This document shows positions 8,557-17,568 of a stretch of 64,000 nucleotides of DNA, piece after piece. Position numbers and translations under genes: made by a program. The DNA is from Anaerolineaceae bacterium (lineage in GTDB: Bacteria; Chloroflexota; Anaerolineae; Anaerolineales; Anaerolineaceae): positions 62,001 through 126,000 of the forward strand of contig JAENZI010000001.1 in NCBI GenBank assembly GCA_016841365.1, given 5' to 3'. The notes beneath the pieces are model-generated. The model did not search any database. It was not told where the DNA came from and saw only the letters and a program-made list of their open reading frames with translations. The stretch's first letter is position 1; every line of letters begins with the position of its first letter.

Positions 8557-9843
8557 TCACTGTAGTGTTTGTTGGATTGGGCTTTCTTCGAGCATCGGCA
8601 GGAGGTTTGATGTGGGCGTTAGTGTGCGAATATCCAGGCCGGAGGGATTTTGATAGGCTGCCAGGTCAAATTCGGGCATAATGGCGAGCAAATGATCGAA
8701 GATTTCAGCCTGAATTTCCTCAAAAAGTTCCCATTGTTTTTCAGTGCAAAAGGCATAAATTTCTAAGGGCAAACCGATCTGGGTCGGTGCCAGCAGCCGA
8801 ACCAGGATTTCCATTTCCTGGTTGATTTTGGGATGATTGTGCAAATAACCGGTGATGTAGTTACGGAAAGCACCCAGGTTGGTGATGCTATGCCCGAGAA
8901 CATGCGCTTCAAGGTTGATGTGGTGAGATCGTTCATCTTTTGCAACCCGGTTTTCGTTCTCTTGCAAATAGTCTGCCATGTATTTAATGCTTTTGAGGTG
9001 GCTTATTAATGGCGGATCGCAAAACCGAATGCTATTGAGGTCAAGATGGAGTGCCCGTTTGATGCGCCTTCCGCCCGACATCTCCATCCCGCGCCAGTTC
9101 TTAAAAGAATTCGCCATCAGGGCATAAGTTGGAATCGTTGAAATGGTTTTATCCCAATTGGAGACTTTGACGGTATTGACGGTGATGTCAAATACTTCGC
9201 CATCCGCATTGTATTCTGGCATCTCAATCCAATCGCCAATCCGCACCATGTCGTTGGTTACAAATTGGACGCTGGCGAATAGCCCCAATAAGGTATCTCG
9301 AAAGACCAGCAGGAGCACGGCAGAAAAGGCGCCCAGACCGCCGAGCAGTAGCAGAGGGGAATAGCGCAGCAGCGCTGAGGTCATCAATATCAGCGTGCTT
9401 AACCACAGGAAGATCTTCCCAACCTGGAGATAGCCTTTGATCGGCTTGCTTTTTGCGATGGCATAGTCATCGTAGATATCGTTGATCGCTGTCAGTGCGG
9501 CTTCCAACGCGAATGCGCTGAAGAGGGCGATCAATGCCAGCGAAATCCGCTGGATCCAATCCGTCAGGTCTGGCAGCCAGCCAGCCGAAAAATAGAGCAA
9601 GATAATGGGGATAAGATTGCCTAAGCGTGAGAAGAAGTCGCTGCGGTAGATGATGTCATCCCACATGGTGCTCGTATCTTCAATCCATTTGCTGAGCACT
9701 CGTTTGATGAGCAGGCGGATCAGCCTTTGAAGAACCCAAACTGCCAATAAAATAAGGATGAGGATGATAATCTGACTGCCGATGAGCGCCGTTTGCGTCT
9801 TAACCCCGAGGGATATTAACCAGGTCTGAATAGGTAGATACAT
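8557..9843 (-). CDS. Mechanosensitive ion channel, MscS family (YbdG-like)
   Basis: A 428-residue inner-membrane protein. Five hydrophobic segments occupy residues about 20-205; the last one (AFSAVLLLVFRDTLLGLFASVQF) corresponds to the pore helix followed by the MscS beta domain, with the family motif MVRIGDWIEMPEYNADGEV and VSNWDKTISTIPTYALM. The C-terminal half is a long cytosolic domain. It releases solutes on osmotic downshock. Start ATG at 9843 is backed by GGAGG at six bases and a good promoter, so the gene stands alone. Confidence 0.9.
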   Translation of the reverse strand: MYLPIQTWLISLGVKTQTALIGSQIIILILILLAVWVLQRLIRLLIKRVLSKWIEDTSTMWDDIIYRSDFFSRLGNLIPIILLYFSAGWLPDLTDWIQRISLALIALFSAFALEAALTAINDIYDDYAIAKSKPIKGYLQVGKIFLWLSTLILMTSALLRYSPLLLLGGLGAFSAVLLLVFRDTLLGLFASVQFVTNDMVRIGDWIEMPEYNADGEVFDITVNTVKVSNWDKTISTIPTYALMANSFKNWRGMEMSGGRRIKRALHLDLNSIRFCDPPLISHLKSIKYMADYLQENENRVAKDERSHHINLEAHVLGHSITNLGAFRNYITGYLHNHPKINQEMEILVRLLAPTQIGLPLEIYAFCTEKQWELFEEIQAEIFDHLLAIMPEFDLAAYQNPSGLDIRTLTPTSNLLPMLEESPIQQTLQ

Positions 9844-9868
9844 GTGGAACCTCCGATTGTTTTCATCT

Positions 9869-9898
9869 ATTATATACTAATTAGATAAAAATTATCAA
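9869..9898 (-). promoter_or_regulatory. Promoter of the MscS-type channel gene
   Basis: Minus-strand -35 TTGATA (9893-9898), 18-base spacer, -10 TATAAT (9869-9874), about 25 bases before the start codon. Confidence 0.75.
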
Positions 9899-9940
9899 TA
9901 ATCTATTTGAGCAATCGAAGTTTTCGTTGGGAATCAACCG

Positions 9941-9972
9941 AAAAACGCAGGTGTGTTTCCACCTGCGTTTTT
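9941..9972 (-). terminator. Terminator of the division/cell wall cluster (after ftsZ)
   Basis: A perfect 12-bp stem, AAAAACGCAGGT pairing with ACCTGCGTTTTT around an 8-base loop. Palindromic A/T ends make it usable in either direction. It is the first strong terminator past ftsZ, about 175 bases downstream. Confidence 0.85.
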
Positions 9973-10146
9973 CATTGCAACCCAAATCCATGGGTAATGA
10001 GTCAGGTTACCCAAATAGATAAAGGTTAACCATTTGGCATACCCCAAGCACACCAGATTTTGGGGTGATGCTCACCGCTAAAAGCAGCATCAAATTCCAG
10101 AGGAGCAATGTTTATTAATAATATCGTCCTTAATGTAATTTATAGG
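9973..10146 (-). other. Non-coding stretch after ftsZ with one hairpin
   Basis: Together with the channel promoter and the terminator this completes the 303-base gap between ftsZ and the channel gene. The only structure is a hairpin at 10037-10071: arms ACCCCAA/TTGGGGT extended by GCAT/ATGC with one bulge, loop of 12 bases and no T-tract. It could protect the ftsZ mRNA 3' end. I see no reading frame with a ribosome site. Confidence 0.5.
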
Positions 10147-11307
10147 TTAGTTTTGATTGCGTTTTCGTAAAAACGCCGGCACATCCAGGTCGTCGGTGTT
10201 GATCCGGGTGGGGAATTCGTAGGACTCAGACCCCTGACCGGAAACTTCAGCGCCTTCCTGTTCTTCTTCATCGATGCCGAGCAAGCTGGGCAGTGGTTGT
10301 TGCTTTGCGCTTGAGCTTTGACGGGCTTCAACCTTCTTGATAGCAGTATTGACGCTCGTGCCTTCAAAACCCGTGGCGATGACGGTAACGCGCAAGTTCT
10401 CGCCCATTTTCTCGTCGATGACCGCACCAAAGATCAGGTTCACATCGGGATGCGCTGTCTCTTTGATGATGGCTGCTGCTTGATTGACCTCGAACAGCTT
10501 GAGATCTTCACCGCCGGTTACATTGAACAGGATGCCGCGAGCGCCATCGATGGTAACATCCAGAAGCTGGTTCGAGATTGCGATTTCAGCCGCTTTGGCA
10601 GCACGGTCTTCGCCGCTTGCCTGGCCGACAGCCATCAACGCTGCGCCGCCTTCGGACATAATCGTGCGCACATCTGCAAAGTCCAGGTTGATCAAACCGG
10701 GGATGGTGATCAATTCGGAAATACCCTGAATACCTTGCCTGAGGACGTCGTCAGCAACTTTGAAAGCGTCTTGCAAGCCAGCCCGTTTATCCACGATCTG
10801 GAGCAGTCGGTCATTTGGGATGATGATCAACGTATCGGCATGTTCCTTGAGGGCAGCTGCGCCTTCTTCAGCCGATTTTGAACGGTGCGTGCCTTCGAAT
10901 GTGAAGGGACGGGTGACGACACCGATGGTTAATGCGCCGATCTCTTTGGCGATTTGTGCCACGATAGGTGCGCCGCCGGTGCCTGTCCCGCCGCCCAGCC
11001 CTGCGGTAACAAAGACCATGTCGCTGCCTTTGAGCACTTCATACAGTTCTTCGGCTGATTCTTCTGCTGCCAGACGACCGATGCGGGGATCGCCGCCTGC
11101 GCCGAGGCCGCGAGTGGATTTTTCACCAATGCGAACCCTTATTTTGGCTTTTGAGAATTGCAGTGCTTGTGAATCGGTGTTGACTGCGATGAATTCGATG
11201 CCGGAAAGCCCTTCATCGATCATCCGGTTGACGGCATTGCAGCCGCCGCCCCCTACGCCAACAACTTTTATTCTTGCGAATGACTCGGGTTGTAAATTGT
11301 TATCCAT
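10147..11307 (-). CDS. ftsZ: Cell division protein FtsZ
   Basis: A 386-residue tubulin-like GTPase that forms the division ring. Seen: [15 protein letters not shown] near the N-terminus; the tubulin signature [10 protein letters not shown]; the T7 region [11 protein letters not shown]; and the C-terminal tail [12 protein letters not shown] that binds FtsA. I choose ATG at 11307 (MDNNLQ), which has GAGGAG seven bases upstream; the frame is open further up but those residues are not FtsZ-like. It is the last gene of the cluster, 52 bases after ftsA, and is followed by a strong terminator. Confidence 0.98.
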   Translation of the reverse strand: MDNNLQPESFARIKVVGVGGGGCNAVNRMIDEGLSGIEFIAVNTDSQALQFSKAKIRVRIGEKSTRGLGAGGDPRIGRLAAEESAEELYEVLKGSDMVFVTAGLGGGTGTGGAPIVAQIAKEIGALTIGVVTRPFTFEGTHRSKSAEEGAAALKEHADTLIIIPNDRLLQIVDKRAGLQDAFKVADDVLRQGIQGISELITIPGLINLDFADVRTIMSEGGAALMAVGQASGEDRAAKAAEIAISNQLLDVTIDGARGILFNVTGGEDLKLFEVNQAAAIIKETAHPDVNLIFGAVIDEKMGENLRVTVIATGFEGTSVNTAIKKVEARQSSSAKQQPLPSLLGIDEEEQEGAEVSGQGSESYEFPTRINTDDLDVPAFLRKRNQN

Positions 11308-11359
11308 GGTTAACTCCTCTTTTTGATGACTCGTGTAATTAATATTGATGCTGTAGATC

Positions 11360-12589
11360 TCAGGGTAATAAACGCCTGAGTAGATCCTTAAGTTGATCGG
11401 ACCAGTTATTGGTATGTTTTGGTCCATGCCGTTCAATGTGTTGATTCGCATCGCTCATCAGCATTGCCCACTCCAGCAAACCGACGCTGGTGGAGTATGC
11501 CGGGGAATCCAATTGATCGGTTAAACCCACCAGGTTTTGTGGTTTGGCGATGCGTGTGGGTAACCCCATCACCTGTGATGCTAACTGTCGCGCACCGGGC
11601 ATCAGGCTTGACCCGCCGGTGAGAACGACCCCTGCCGGCAAAAGCCCGTCGTATCCGGATCGGCGAATTTCCTGCAAGACCAGATAAAAAATCTCTTCCA
11701 TCCTGGCTTCGATGATGTTTGCCAGTTCGATCCGGTCGATGCGGGTGGGTGTGTCGCCGCCGAAACTGCGGATGGTGAATTGCTCTTCTGGGTTGACCTC
11801 CGATTGCATGGCGTGACCGAATTTAACTTTGATTTCTTCCGCCTGTGAAACCGGCAAGCGCAACCCGTGGGCGATATCGGATGTGACATGGTTGCCGCCT
11901 ACGGCTAAGACCATGGTATGCCATACATCGCCGTCGATGTAGATCGCCATGTCGGTTGTACCGCCGCCTATATCCACCACGGCAACGCCCATCTGGCGCT
12001 CGGTCTCTGAAAGGACGATTTCACCGGATGCGAGCGGGTTGAGCACAAATTGAGAGACCTCGATGCCAGATGCGGCCACGCATTGCCGCAGGTTTTCGAC
12101 GGTGGAGGATGAGGCTGTGATAATGTGGGCTTCCACCTCCAGCCGGTAACCGTGCATGCCGACAGGCGTCCTAATCCCGTCCTGCCCATCGATGATAAAT
12201 CCGCGCTGGATGACATGGATGATCTCACGATTGTGGGGGATGGCAACTGCCTGGGCAGCGTCTAATGCCCGGTCGATATCATCCAGGTCAACGATACCGC
12301 CGGTGATACCAACCACACCACGGCTGTTGATTGATGAAACATGTGACCCTGCCAGGCTGACTAAGGCCGCATTGATTTCAAACCCGGAGGTTCGTTCGGC
12401 TTTTTCAACCGAGCGTGAAATGGCCAGGGCAGCGGCGTTCAGATCAACAACGGTGCCTTTTCTCAACCCCTGGGATGGCTCAATCCCCACGCCAAGGATA
12501 CGTAGATTGTTACCCTCTTCAATCCGGGCAACCAGCGTGCAGATTTTGCTTGTTCCGATGTCGATTCCGACAATTATTGGTTCATCCAT
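11360..12589 (-). CDS. ftsA: Cell division protein FtsA
   Basis: A 409-residue actin-like ATPase that tethers FtsZ to the membrane. ATP-binding blocks are present: [14 protein letters not shown] at the N-terminus, [14 protein letters not shown] in the middle and [12 protein letters not shown] near the C-terminus. The C-terminal end ([14 protein letters not shown]) is a short amphipathic helix as expected for membrane binding. It begins two bases after the ftsQ stop, so both are in the same transcript. Confidence 0.96.
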   Translation of the reverse strand: MDEPIIVGIDIGTSKICTLVARIEEGNNLRILGVGIEPSQGLRKGTVVDLNAAALAISRSVEKAERTSGFEINAALVSLAGSHVSSINSRGVVGITGGIVDLDDIDRALDAAQAVAIPHNREIIHVIQRGFIIDGQDGIRTPVGMHGYRLEVEAHIITASSSTVENLRQCVAASGIEVSQFVLNPLASGEIVLSETERQMGVAVVDIGGGTTDMAIYIDGDVWHTMVLAVGGNHVTSDIAHGLRLPVSQAEEIKVKFGHAMQSEVNPEEQFTIRSFGGDTPTRIDRIELANIIEARMEEIFYLVLQEIRRSGYDGLLPAGVVLTGGSSLMPGARQLASQVMGLPTRIAKPQNLVGLTDQLDSPAYSTSVGLLEWAMLMSDANQHIERHGPKHTNNWSDQLKDLLRRLLP

Positions 12590-12591
12590 GT

Positions 12592-13614
12592 TTAGTGCTC
12601 CAATCGATAAAACGGTGCATATAAGAATTCGAGGCTGATCAATGCGGGTGTGAGGTTCTTTTCTTGCAGTGAAGCAGTGATCGATTCGTATTCGATTAAT
12701 TTAAGATCAATATTGCTGATGTCATTTCCAAAATAAACCAGCCAACCCCTTGGGTCTGTCCAGCCCAACCCGAAATCAGGATCGTATTGCAAGCTGGACC
12801 CCTCCGGCACATAATCGCTCAGGGCGATGATGCCCTGCACAAACTCGGGCGTTGTGCGGGGATAGATTGGCTCTGGTGCCAATGCTGATAAAATTTCGAG
12901 CGGCTGCTCGGCTTCGGTCTCAGGTACTTCTTCAGGCTGGACTAAGGCTGCCGCTGGCGGCATGCCATTCGCCAGGACGGTGAAGGCAACTTCACTTTCT
13001 CCCCTGATCGGGAAGGTGACGCCATCAGCATCAATCCACATTGACCCTGACTCTTGCTCCCAGAGGATCACGGGTTGACGTTCGGTGACCCGCAAACTGA
13101 CGGTTGCCGGCAGCCCCACCGAAACTTTGGCGCTGCTCAGGCTCGGGAAGCGTTCCAGGACCTTTTCCTGAATTTCCTGCGGTTTGACTCGGATGATGCT
13201 TGTCCCTGAGAGATCAATTTGAGAGAGAATACTCTCCGGGCTCAGCCTCTGGGCGCCTTCAAGGGCGATGGCATTCACTTTGAAGTTGTTGAGGCTCGAG
13301 AAGCTGATCACAGCGATCAATGCAAGCACGAAGATTGCGCCTGAGATGAAACGCCAGCCGAAATGCAGATTGGGGAAGGCAGGCAGGTGAACTTCTGCGC
13401 CTTTAGACTTGAGCGGCACAGGAATGGTGTTACGGCCGCGGTTGACCATGGGCGGCGGTGAAGTATGACGGCGGGTGACCGGGACATTGCGTTTGGTTTG
13501 CTTACGCGTGGCGCTCACCCGAACCGCTGGCTGCGGGGTCTGTTTTTGGCTCTTCTGCCTGCGGGCTCGAATTTTTTCAGCCCTTCTCGTCTCATCTGCC
13601 TGGCGTTTTGCCAT
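12592..13614 (-). CDS. ftsQ: Cell division protein FtsQ (DivIB)
   Basis: A 340-residue single-pass divisome protein. A long basic, Arg/Lys/Thr-rich cytosolic N-terminus (about 90 residues) precedes one membrane helix (FISGAIFVLALIAVISF). A POTRA domain (FKVNAIALEGAQRLSPESI onward) and an outside beta domain follow. A Pro/Glu/Ala-rich insert, PEEVPETEAEQPLEIL, interrupts the beta domain. I place the start at ATG 13614 (MAKRQ), one base after the ddl stop; an in-frame upstream ATG at 13671 would overlap ddl by 56 bases and is less likely. Confidence 0.9.
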   Translation of the reverse strand: MAKRQADETRRAEKIRARRQKSQKQTPQPAVRVSATRKQTKRNVPVTRRHTSPPPMVNRGRNTIPVPLKSKGAEVHLPAFPNLHFGWRFISGAIFVLALIAVISFSSLNNFKVNAIALEGAQRLSPESILSQIDLSGTSIIRVKPQEIQEKVLERFPSLSSAKVSVGLPATVSLRVTERQPVILWEQESGSMWIDADGVTFPIRGESEVAFTVLANGMPPAAALVQPEEVPETEAEQPLEILSALAPEPIYPRTTPEFVQGIIALSDYVPEGSSLQYDPDFGLGWTDPRGWLVYFGNDISNIDLKLIEYESITASLQEKNLTPALISLEFLYAPFYRLEH

Positions 13615-13615
13615 A

Positions 13616-14719
13616 TTAGCTTCTAAACTCTCTTTCAGTTTTGTCGCGCTGCGCTTTGCGTTCGAATGCAAGATCTATCAGCTTTTCGATCAAATTTGCG
13701 TAAGGCAACCCAGAGGCTTCCCAAAGTTTGGGATACATACTGATCTTTGTAAAACCCGGGATAGTGTTAATTTCGTTAAGATAAAGGTCTCCTGTCTGTT
13801 TGTCGATCAGAAAATCGACCCTTCCCATGCCAGCACAATCTGTGGCTTTGTAGGCTTTGATTGCAAGCTCCTGGATCTGGCGGATAGTGGCTTGGGGAAG
13901 ATCCGCTGGCACAAGCAGTTCTGCCGTATCATTGATGTATTTTTCTGCGAAGGTGTAGAAAATGTCTTTGGGGACAATTTCACCCGGGATCGATGTGACA
14001 GGGTCTTCGTTGCCCAAAACGCTGATCTCGATTTCTTGTGCCTGGTCTACGCCCATTTCAACGACGACGCGCCGGTCATAAAGCGCTGCCTGCATCAAGC
14101 CTTCCATCAAGTCGCTGCGGCTGGTGCACTTGCTGATCCCTACAGAGGATCCGAGATTTGCCGGCTTGGTAAAGAGCGGGTAGGGGGCAATGCTTTCGGT
14201 TGCCTTCAGGCAAGCCTCTAAATCGGCTTCAAGTTCATTGCGGCTGAATACGGTGTAAGGCAGTGTTGGAATGTGATTGGCAATCATCACGTCTTTGAAT
14301 AAACCCTTGTCCATACAAACCGATGATGCCAGCACACCTGCACCAACATAGGCGATATCTGCCAGTTCCAACAGCCCCTGAAGGGTGCCATCTTCGCTGA
14401 AGGTGCCGTGCATCACAGGGAAGATCACATCCAGGTCTGCATAGGGGGTCATTTGCCCATTTTGCCGGGTGTAGATACCAGCATTGTTAGGGACGGGGAG
14501 GAGAACCGCAGGGAGTAAGTCCTCAAAACGTTCTTGTTCCATCTTTTCCCACAGGTTTTCGCCGACCAGCCATTGCCCCTGGCGTGTGATGCCGATCTCG
14601 ACCACATCGAATTTCTCACGATCGATCACCGAAAGCACTGAACGCGCAGACATGAGCGAAACGTCATGTTCGCCAGATCTTCCGCCGTATATAATGCCTA
14701 ATTTCACTTTATCTGCCAT
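13616..14719 (-). CDS. ddl: D-alanine--D-alanine ligase
   Basis: A 367-residue ATP-grasp ligase making the D-Ala-D-Ala dipeptide for peptidoglycan. Start region LGIIYGGRSGEHDVSL, central MHGTFSEDGTLQGLLEL, the ATP-grasp segment TKPANLGSSVGISK, and the C-terminal LYLNEINTIPGFTKISMYP are characteristic. The GFTKISMYP end points to the D-Ala-D-Ala rather than clearly to the D-Ala-D-Lac subfamily, but the distinction rests on few residues. The start codon overlaps the murB stop by one base (TAATG). Confidence 0.95.
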   Translation of the reverse strand: MADKVKLGIIYGGRSGEHDVSLMSARSVLSVIDREKFDVVEIGITRQGQWLVGENLWEKMEQERFEDLLPAVLLPVPNNAGIYTRQNGQMTPYADLDVIFPVMHGTFSEDGTLQGLLELADIAYVGAGVLASSVCMDKGLFKDVMIANHIPTLPYTVFSRNELEADLEACLKATESIAPYPLFTKPANLGSSVGISKCTSRSDLMEGLMQAALYDRRVVVEMGVDQAQEIEISVLGNEDPVTSIPGEIVPKDIFYTFAEKYINDTAELLVPADLPQATIRQIQELAIKAYKATDCAGMGRVDFLIDKQTGDLYLNEINTIPGFTKISMYPKLWEASGLPYANLIEKLIDLAFERKAQRDKTEREFRS

Positions 14720-15639
14720 TAATCAAATTCGCCTATCAGTTCAATTTCGGGCTCAAGCGTGACCCCGAATTTTTCGTAAACAGCCTCCTGCGCAATTTTC
14801 ATCAATTCATAAATCTCTTGCGCCTTTGCGCCTTCGAGATTGACGATGAAATTTGCGTGGACGGGGCTGATGATCGCTCGTCCCACACGACGTCCTTTCA
14901 ATCCTGCGGCTTCGATCAATCTTCCGGCATAATCACCGCTTGGGTTCTTAAACATCGATCCCATTGAAGCGCCAGGGGGCTGGGTTTCTTTGCGGTGTGC
15001 CTGGAATGCCTGAATTTTCTCCCAGGCTGCTTCACGGCTTGTTTTCGTAGCGGTGAAGGTTGCTGAGAGAATCACGACAGGCAATCGTTCTCTTTTGAGA
15101 ACGCTGCTGCGATATTGGTATGCCAGTTGATCGACTGGCCAATCTTGTATGCCTTTATTTTTGTGCAAGATTTTTGCCATTTTCAAACTTTGCTGCATAT
15201 CGCTCCCGTGTGCGCCGGCATTGCCGTAGACTGCGCCGCCGACTGTCCCGGGGACAGGGGCAGCCCACTCCATGCCGCTCAGCCCCCGCAGGGCGGATTG
15301 GCGAGCCACAGTGCCCAAAATTGCGCCTGATTCAGCATAGATGCTGGAAGTTTCGGATTTGGTGTCGATTTTGAGGTTGTGCGCCCGATTGTGCAGGATC
15401 ACTTCGTCAAGCCCGCGATCGCTGACCAGAATATTAGATCCACTCCCCAGCACTTTGAAGGGGATGTCTTGCTGCCATAACGCCTTGGCAGCTTTTGCCA
15501 GGTCTTCAATCGTGTTGATTGAGATCAACGCAGGCACCGTGCCGCCAACCCGGGCAGTGGTGTAATTCGCCATGCTGACATTCTCATGCATTTGCTCACC
15601 AAACATCTCTCTCACTTCATCCAATCGATATTCAGTCAT
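14719..15639 (-). CDS. murB: UDP-N-acetylenolpyruvoylglucosamine reductase MurB
   Basis: A 306-residue FAD enzyme converting UDP-GlcNAc-enolpyruvate to UDP-MurNAc. FAD-binding residues lie in VLGSGSNILVSDRGLDEV. The catalytic Ser region is GASMGSMFKNPSGDYAGRLIE and the C-terminal domain ends EPEIELIGEF, as usual for the type II (shorter) MurB. It overlaps the end of murC by 8 bases and the start of ddl by 1. Confidence 0.96.
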   Translation of the reverse strand: MTEYRLDEVREMFGEQMHENVSMANYTTARVGGTVPALISINTIEDLAKAAKALWQQDIPFKVLGSGSNILVSDRGLDEVILHNRAHNLKIDTKSETSSIYAESGAILGTVARQSALRGLSGMEWAAPVPGTVGGAVYGNAGAHGSDMQQSLKMAKILHKNKGIQDWPVDQLAYQYRSSVLKRERLPVVILSATFTATKTSREAAWEKIQAFQAHRKETQPPGASMGSMFKNPSGDYAGRLIEAAGLKGRRVGRAIISPVHANFIVNLEGAKAQEIYELMKIAQEAVYEKFGVTLEPEIELIGEFD

Positions 15640-17038
15640 GCTGCCCCCCTTTGGACGGATTTGAGTCGCCTGGCAAGCCCCTCAATAATGCCTGGCTAAT
15701 TTTAGTAGCATCGCCTGCGGAAAAGATGATGGCGACATCACCGGGTTCGAGATGAGAGGTTAAAAATTCAATCGCCGCATCAAATTTTGGGATATAAACT
15801 GCCTTATCTTCTGGCAGCGCTGCTGCAATGCTTTCGGCAGAATAACCCGGATCTGCTTCTCGAGCGGCATAGATTTTTAATATCAACACTTGATCTGCCA
15901 AATTAAGGGCAGTGATGAATTCACTTTCTAAGGTTTGCGTGCGTGTATAGGTGTGCGGCTGCCAGATTGCCCAAAGCTTGCTTTCTGGGTAGCGCATACA
16001 AGCTGCTTCGAGTGTCGCCTTAATCTGGGTGGGGTGGTGCCCATAATCGTCAATGATTGTGACGCCATTGTTCTGCCCAAGAACATCAAACCGGCGCCCC
16101 GCACCTTCAAATTTTTCGAGGGCGCCACAGGCTTTATCCATCGGCAGCCCCAAATGATGGCAAACCGCCAGCGTAGCCATAGCGTTAAGCACATTGTGAA
16201 AACCGGGCAGCTTGAGATGTACGCTGCCGAGGTGTTTTGGTTCTGCGCTTTCCGTGTAATGCACCAGATTAAAATGAGGTGATCCCTTAACCACTGTGAC
16301 CTGCTCAGCCCGGTAGGATGCCTCAGGTGTGGTGCCATAGCCAACGATGCTGATTTCGGTAGGCTGGATTTCGTCCATCAGCGCTTTTGCTGCTGGATCG
16401 TCTGTGCAGATCAAAGCCAAGCCATCGGGTCGAACACGCGCAATGAACGCTTTGAAGGCATCCCGGTAATCCGCCATGGTTGGGAAGCAATCAGGGTGAT
16501 CATGTTCAATGTTGGTGATCACCGCAATTTGGGGTGAAAGACCCAGGAACATTGAATCGTATTCATCGGCTTCAATTACGAAGAAGGGCCCAGCGCCATC
16601 TCGGGCATTGCAGTCTAACTGGTTGACCATCCCGCCTACAATATAGCCCGGGTTGGTGCCGAGTTCTTCTAATATCCATGCCAGCATGGCTGTGGTGGTC
16701 GTTTTCCCGTGACTGCCGGCAATGGCCAGGGTGTTTTTGCCACGGGTCAGCTCTTCAAGGAATTCAGATCGTTTGAAGACTGGTACGCCGGCATGAAAAG
16801 CTGCCACAACTTCCGGGTTGTCATCCGGGATCGCGGACGAGCGGATGATAATGTCCGCGCCGATGACTTGCTCTGCACGGTGCCCGATGAATGTGCGTGC
16901 ACCGGCTTCGGTGATGGCTTTGAACAGAGGTGACGGCGCGAGGTCAGAACCGCTCACGGTGTAACCTCTTTCGAGGAGTACGCGAGCGATTGCGGAAAGA
17001 CCGCTGCCGCCAATCCCGATCAAGTGAACGTGTGTCAT
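15632..17038 (-). CDS. murC: UDP-N-acetylmuramate--L-alanine ligase MurC
   Basis: A 468-residue Mur ligase. N-terminal Rossmann motif IGIGGSGLSAIARVL, ATP-binding AGSHGKTTTTAML, central HDHPDCFPT and C-terminal IDDYGHHPTQIKATL are all present. The start ATG at 17038 overlaps the stop of the cvpA-like gene (TGATG); an earlier in-frame start is inside that gene and would add 24 non-conserved residues. It charges UDP-MurNAc with L-Ala, the first peptide-stem step. Confidence 0.96.
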   Translation of the reverse strand: MTHVHLIGIGGSGLSAIARVLLERGYTVSGSDLAPSPLFKAITEAGARTFIGHRAEQVIGADIIIRSSAIPDDNPEVVAAFHAGVPVFKRSEFLEELTRGKNTLAIAGSHGKTTTTAMLAWILEELGTNPGYIVGGMVNQLDCNARDGAGPFFVIEADEYDSMFLGLSPQIAVITNIEHDHPDCFPTMADYRDAFKAFIARVRPDGLALICTDDPAAKALMDEIQPTEISIVGYGTTPEASYRAEQVTVVKGSPHFNLVHYTESAEPKHLGSVHLKLPGFHNVLNAMATLAVCHHLGLPMDKACGALEKFEGAGRRFDVLGQNNGVTIIDDYGHHPTQIKATLEAACMRYPESKLWAIWQPHTYTRTQTLESEFITALNLADQVLILKIYAAREADPGYSAESIAAALPEDKAVYIPKFDAAIEFLTSHLEPGDVAIIFSAGDATKISQALLRGLPGDSNPSKGGQHD

Positions 17039-17568
17039 CAGATAAACACCACCAAAATAAATACAAAGGCTAAAGCAACCGCGATATAAAGTAACGGCGG
17101 CGTCAGCCACTGGGGCGGGAGAATTTTGATCAGCTCAGCCATGTCTTGGCCGATCTCGGTGAGTTGATCAGGTGCTGTGATCCAATCAAAGGGATAGTTG
17201 GCTTCCTTCAAGTAATACCAGGCGGTACCAAAGATCAGATAGCCGTTAATCCCGCCGATGAATATGCCCAAGAGCACGTCTTCAAAGCGATCACGCACAA
17301 ATTTTCCGCTATCCATCAGTCGGCGGAAGTTCGGTGTTTGATAACCAAAGAAGGTCATTAACCCCAGCACTGCGATGCGCACCCAGAAGGAATTTTGTGG
17401 GGTGAGGGAATCACGGATGAAGGGGATGAAGTTTTCCATGATCGTCACCAAAAACAACGCAACGATCACACCCGCTGAAACCAAAATTTCTTTTGCCCAG
17501 CCGCGCATCGCGCCAATGATAGCGAAAAGCACAACATACATCCAGAATAGAACCGAAAGACTGATCAT
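17038..17568 (-). CDS. CvpA-family membrane protein
   Basis: A 176-residue protein with about five hydrophobic helices (residues 5-24, 27-45, 62-78, 100-118, 158-176) and the early Gly/Arg-rich turn GAMRGWAKEILVSAG typical of CvpA/colicin-V-production proteins. Family function is unresolved. It is embedded between murG and murC with 1- to 4-base overlaps on both sides, so it is certainly co-translated with cell wall genes. A role in envelope assembly is inference from position. Confidence 0.7.
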   Translation of the reverse strand: MISLSVLFWMYVVLFAIIGAMRGWAKEILVSAGVIVALFLVTIMENFIPFIRDSLTPQNSFWVRIAVLGLMTFFGYQTPNFRRLMDSGKFVRDRFEDVLLGIFIGGINGYLIFGTAWYYLKEANYPFDWITAPDQLTEIGQDMAELIKILPPQWLTPPLLYIAVALAFVFILVVFI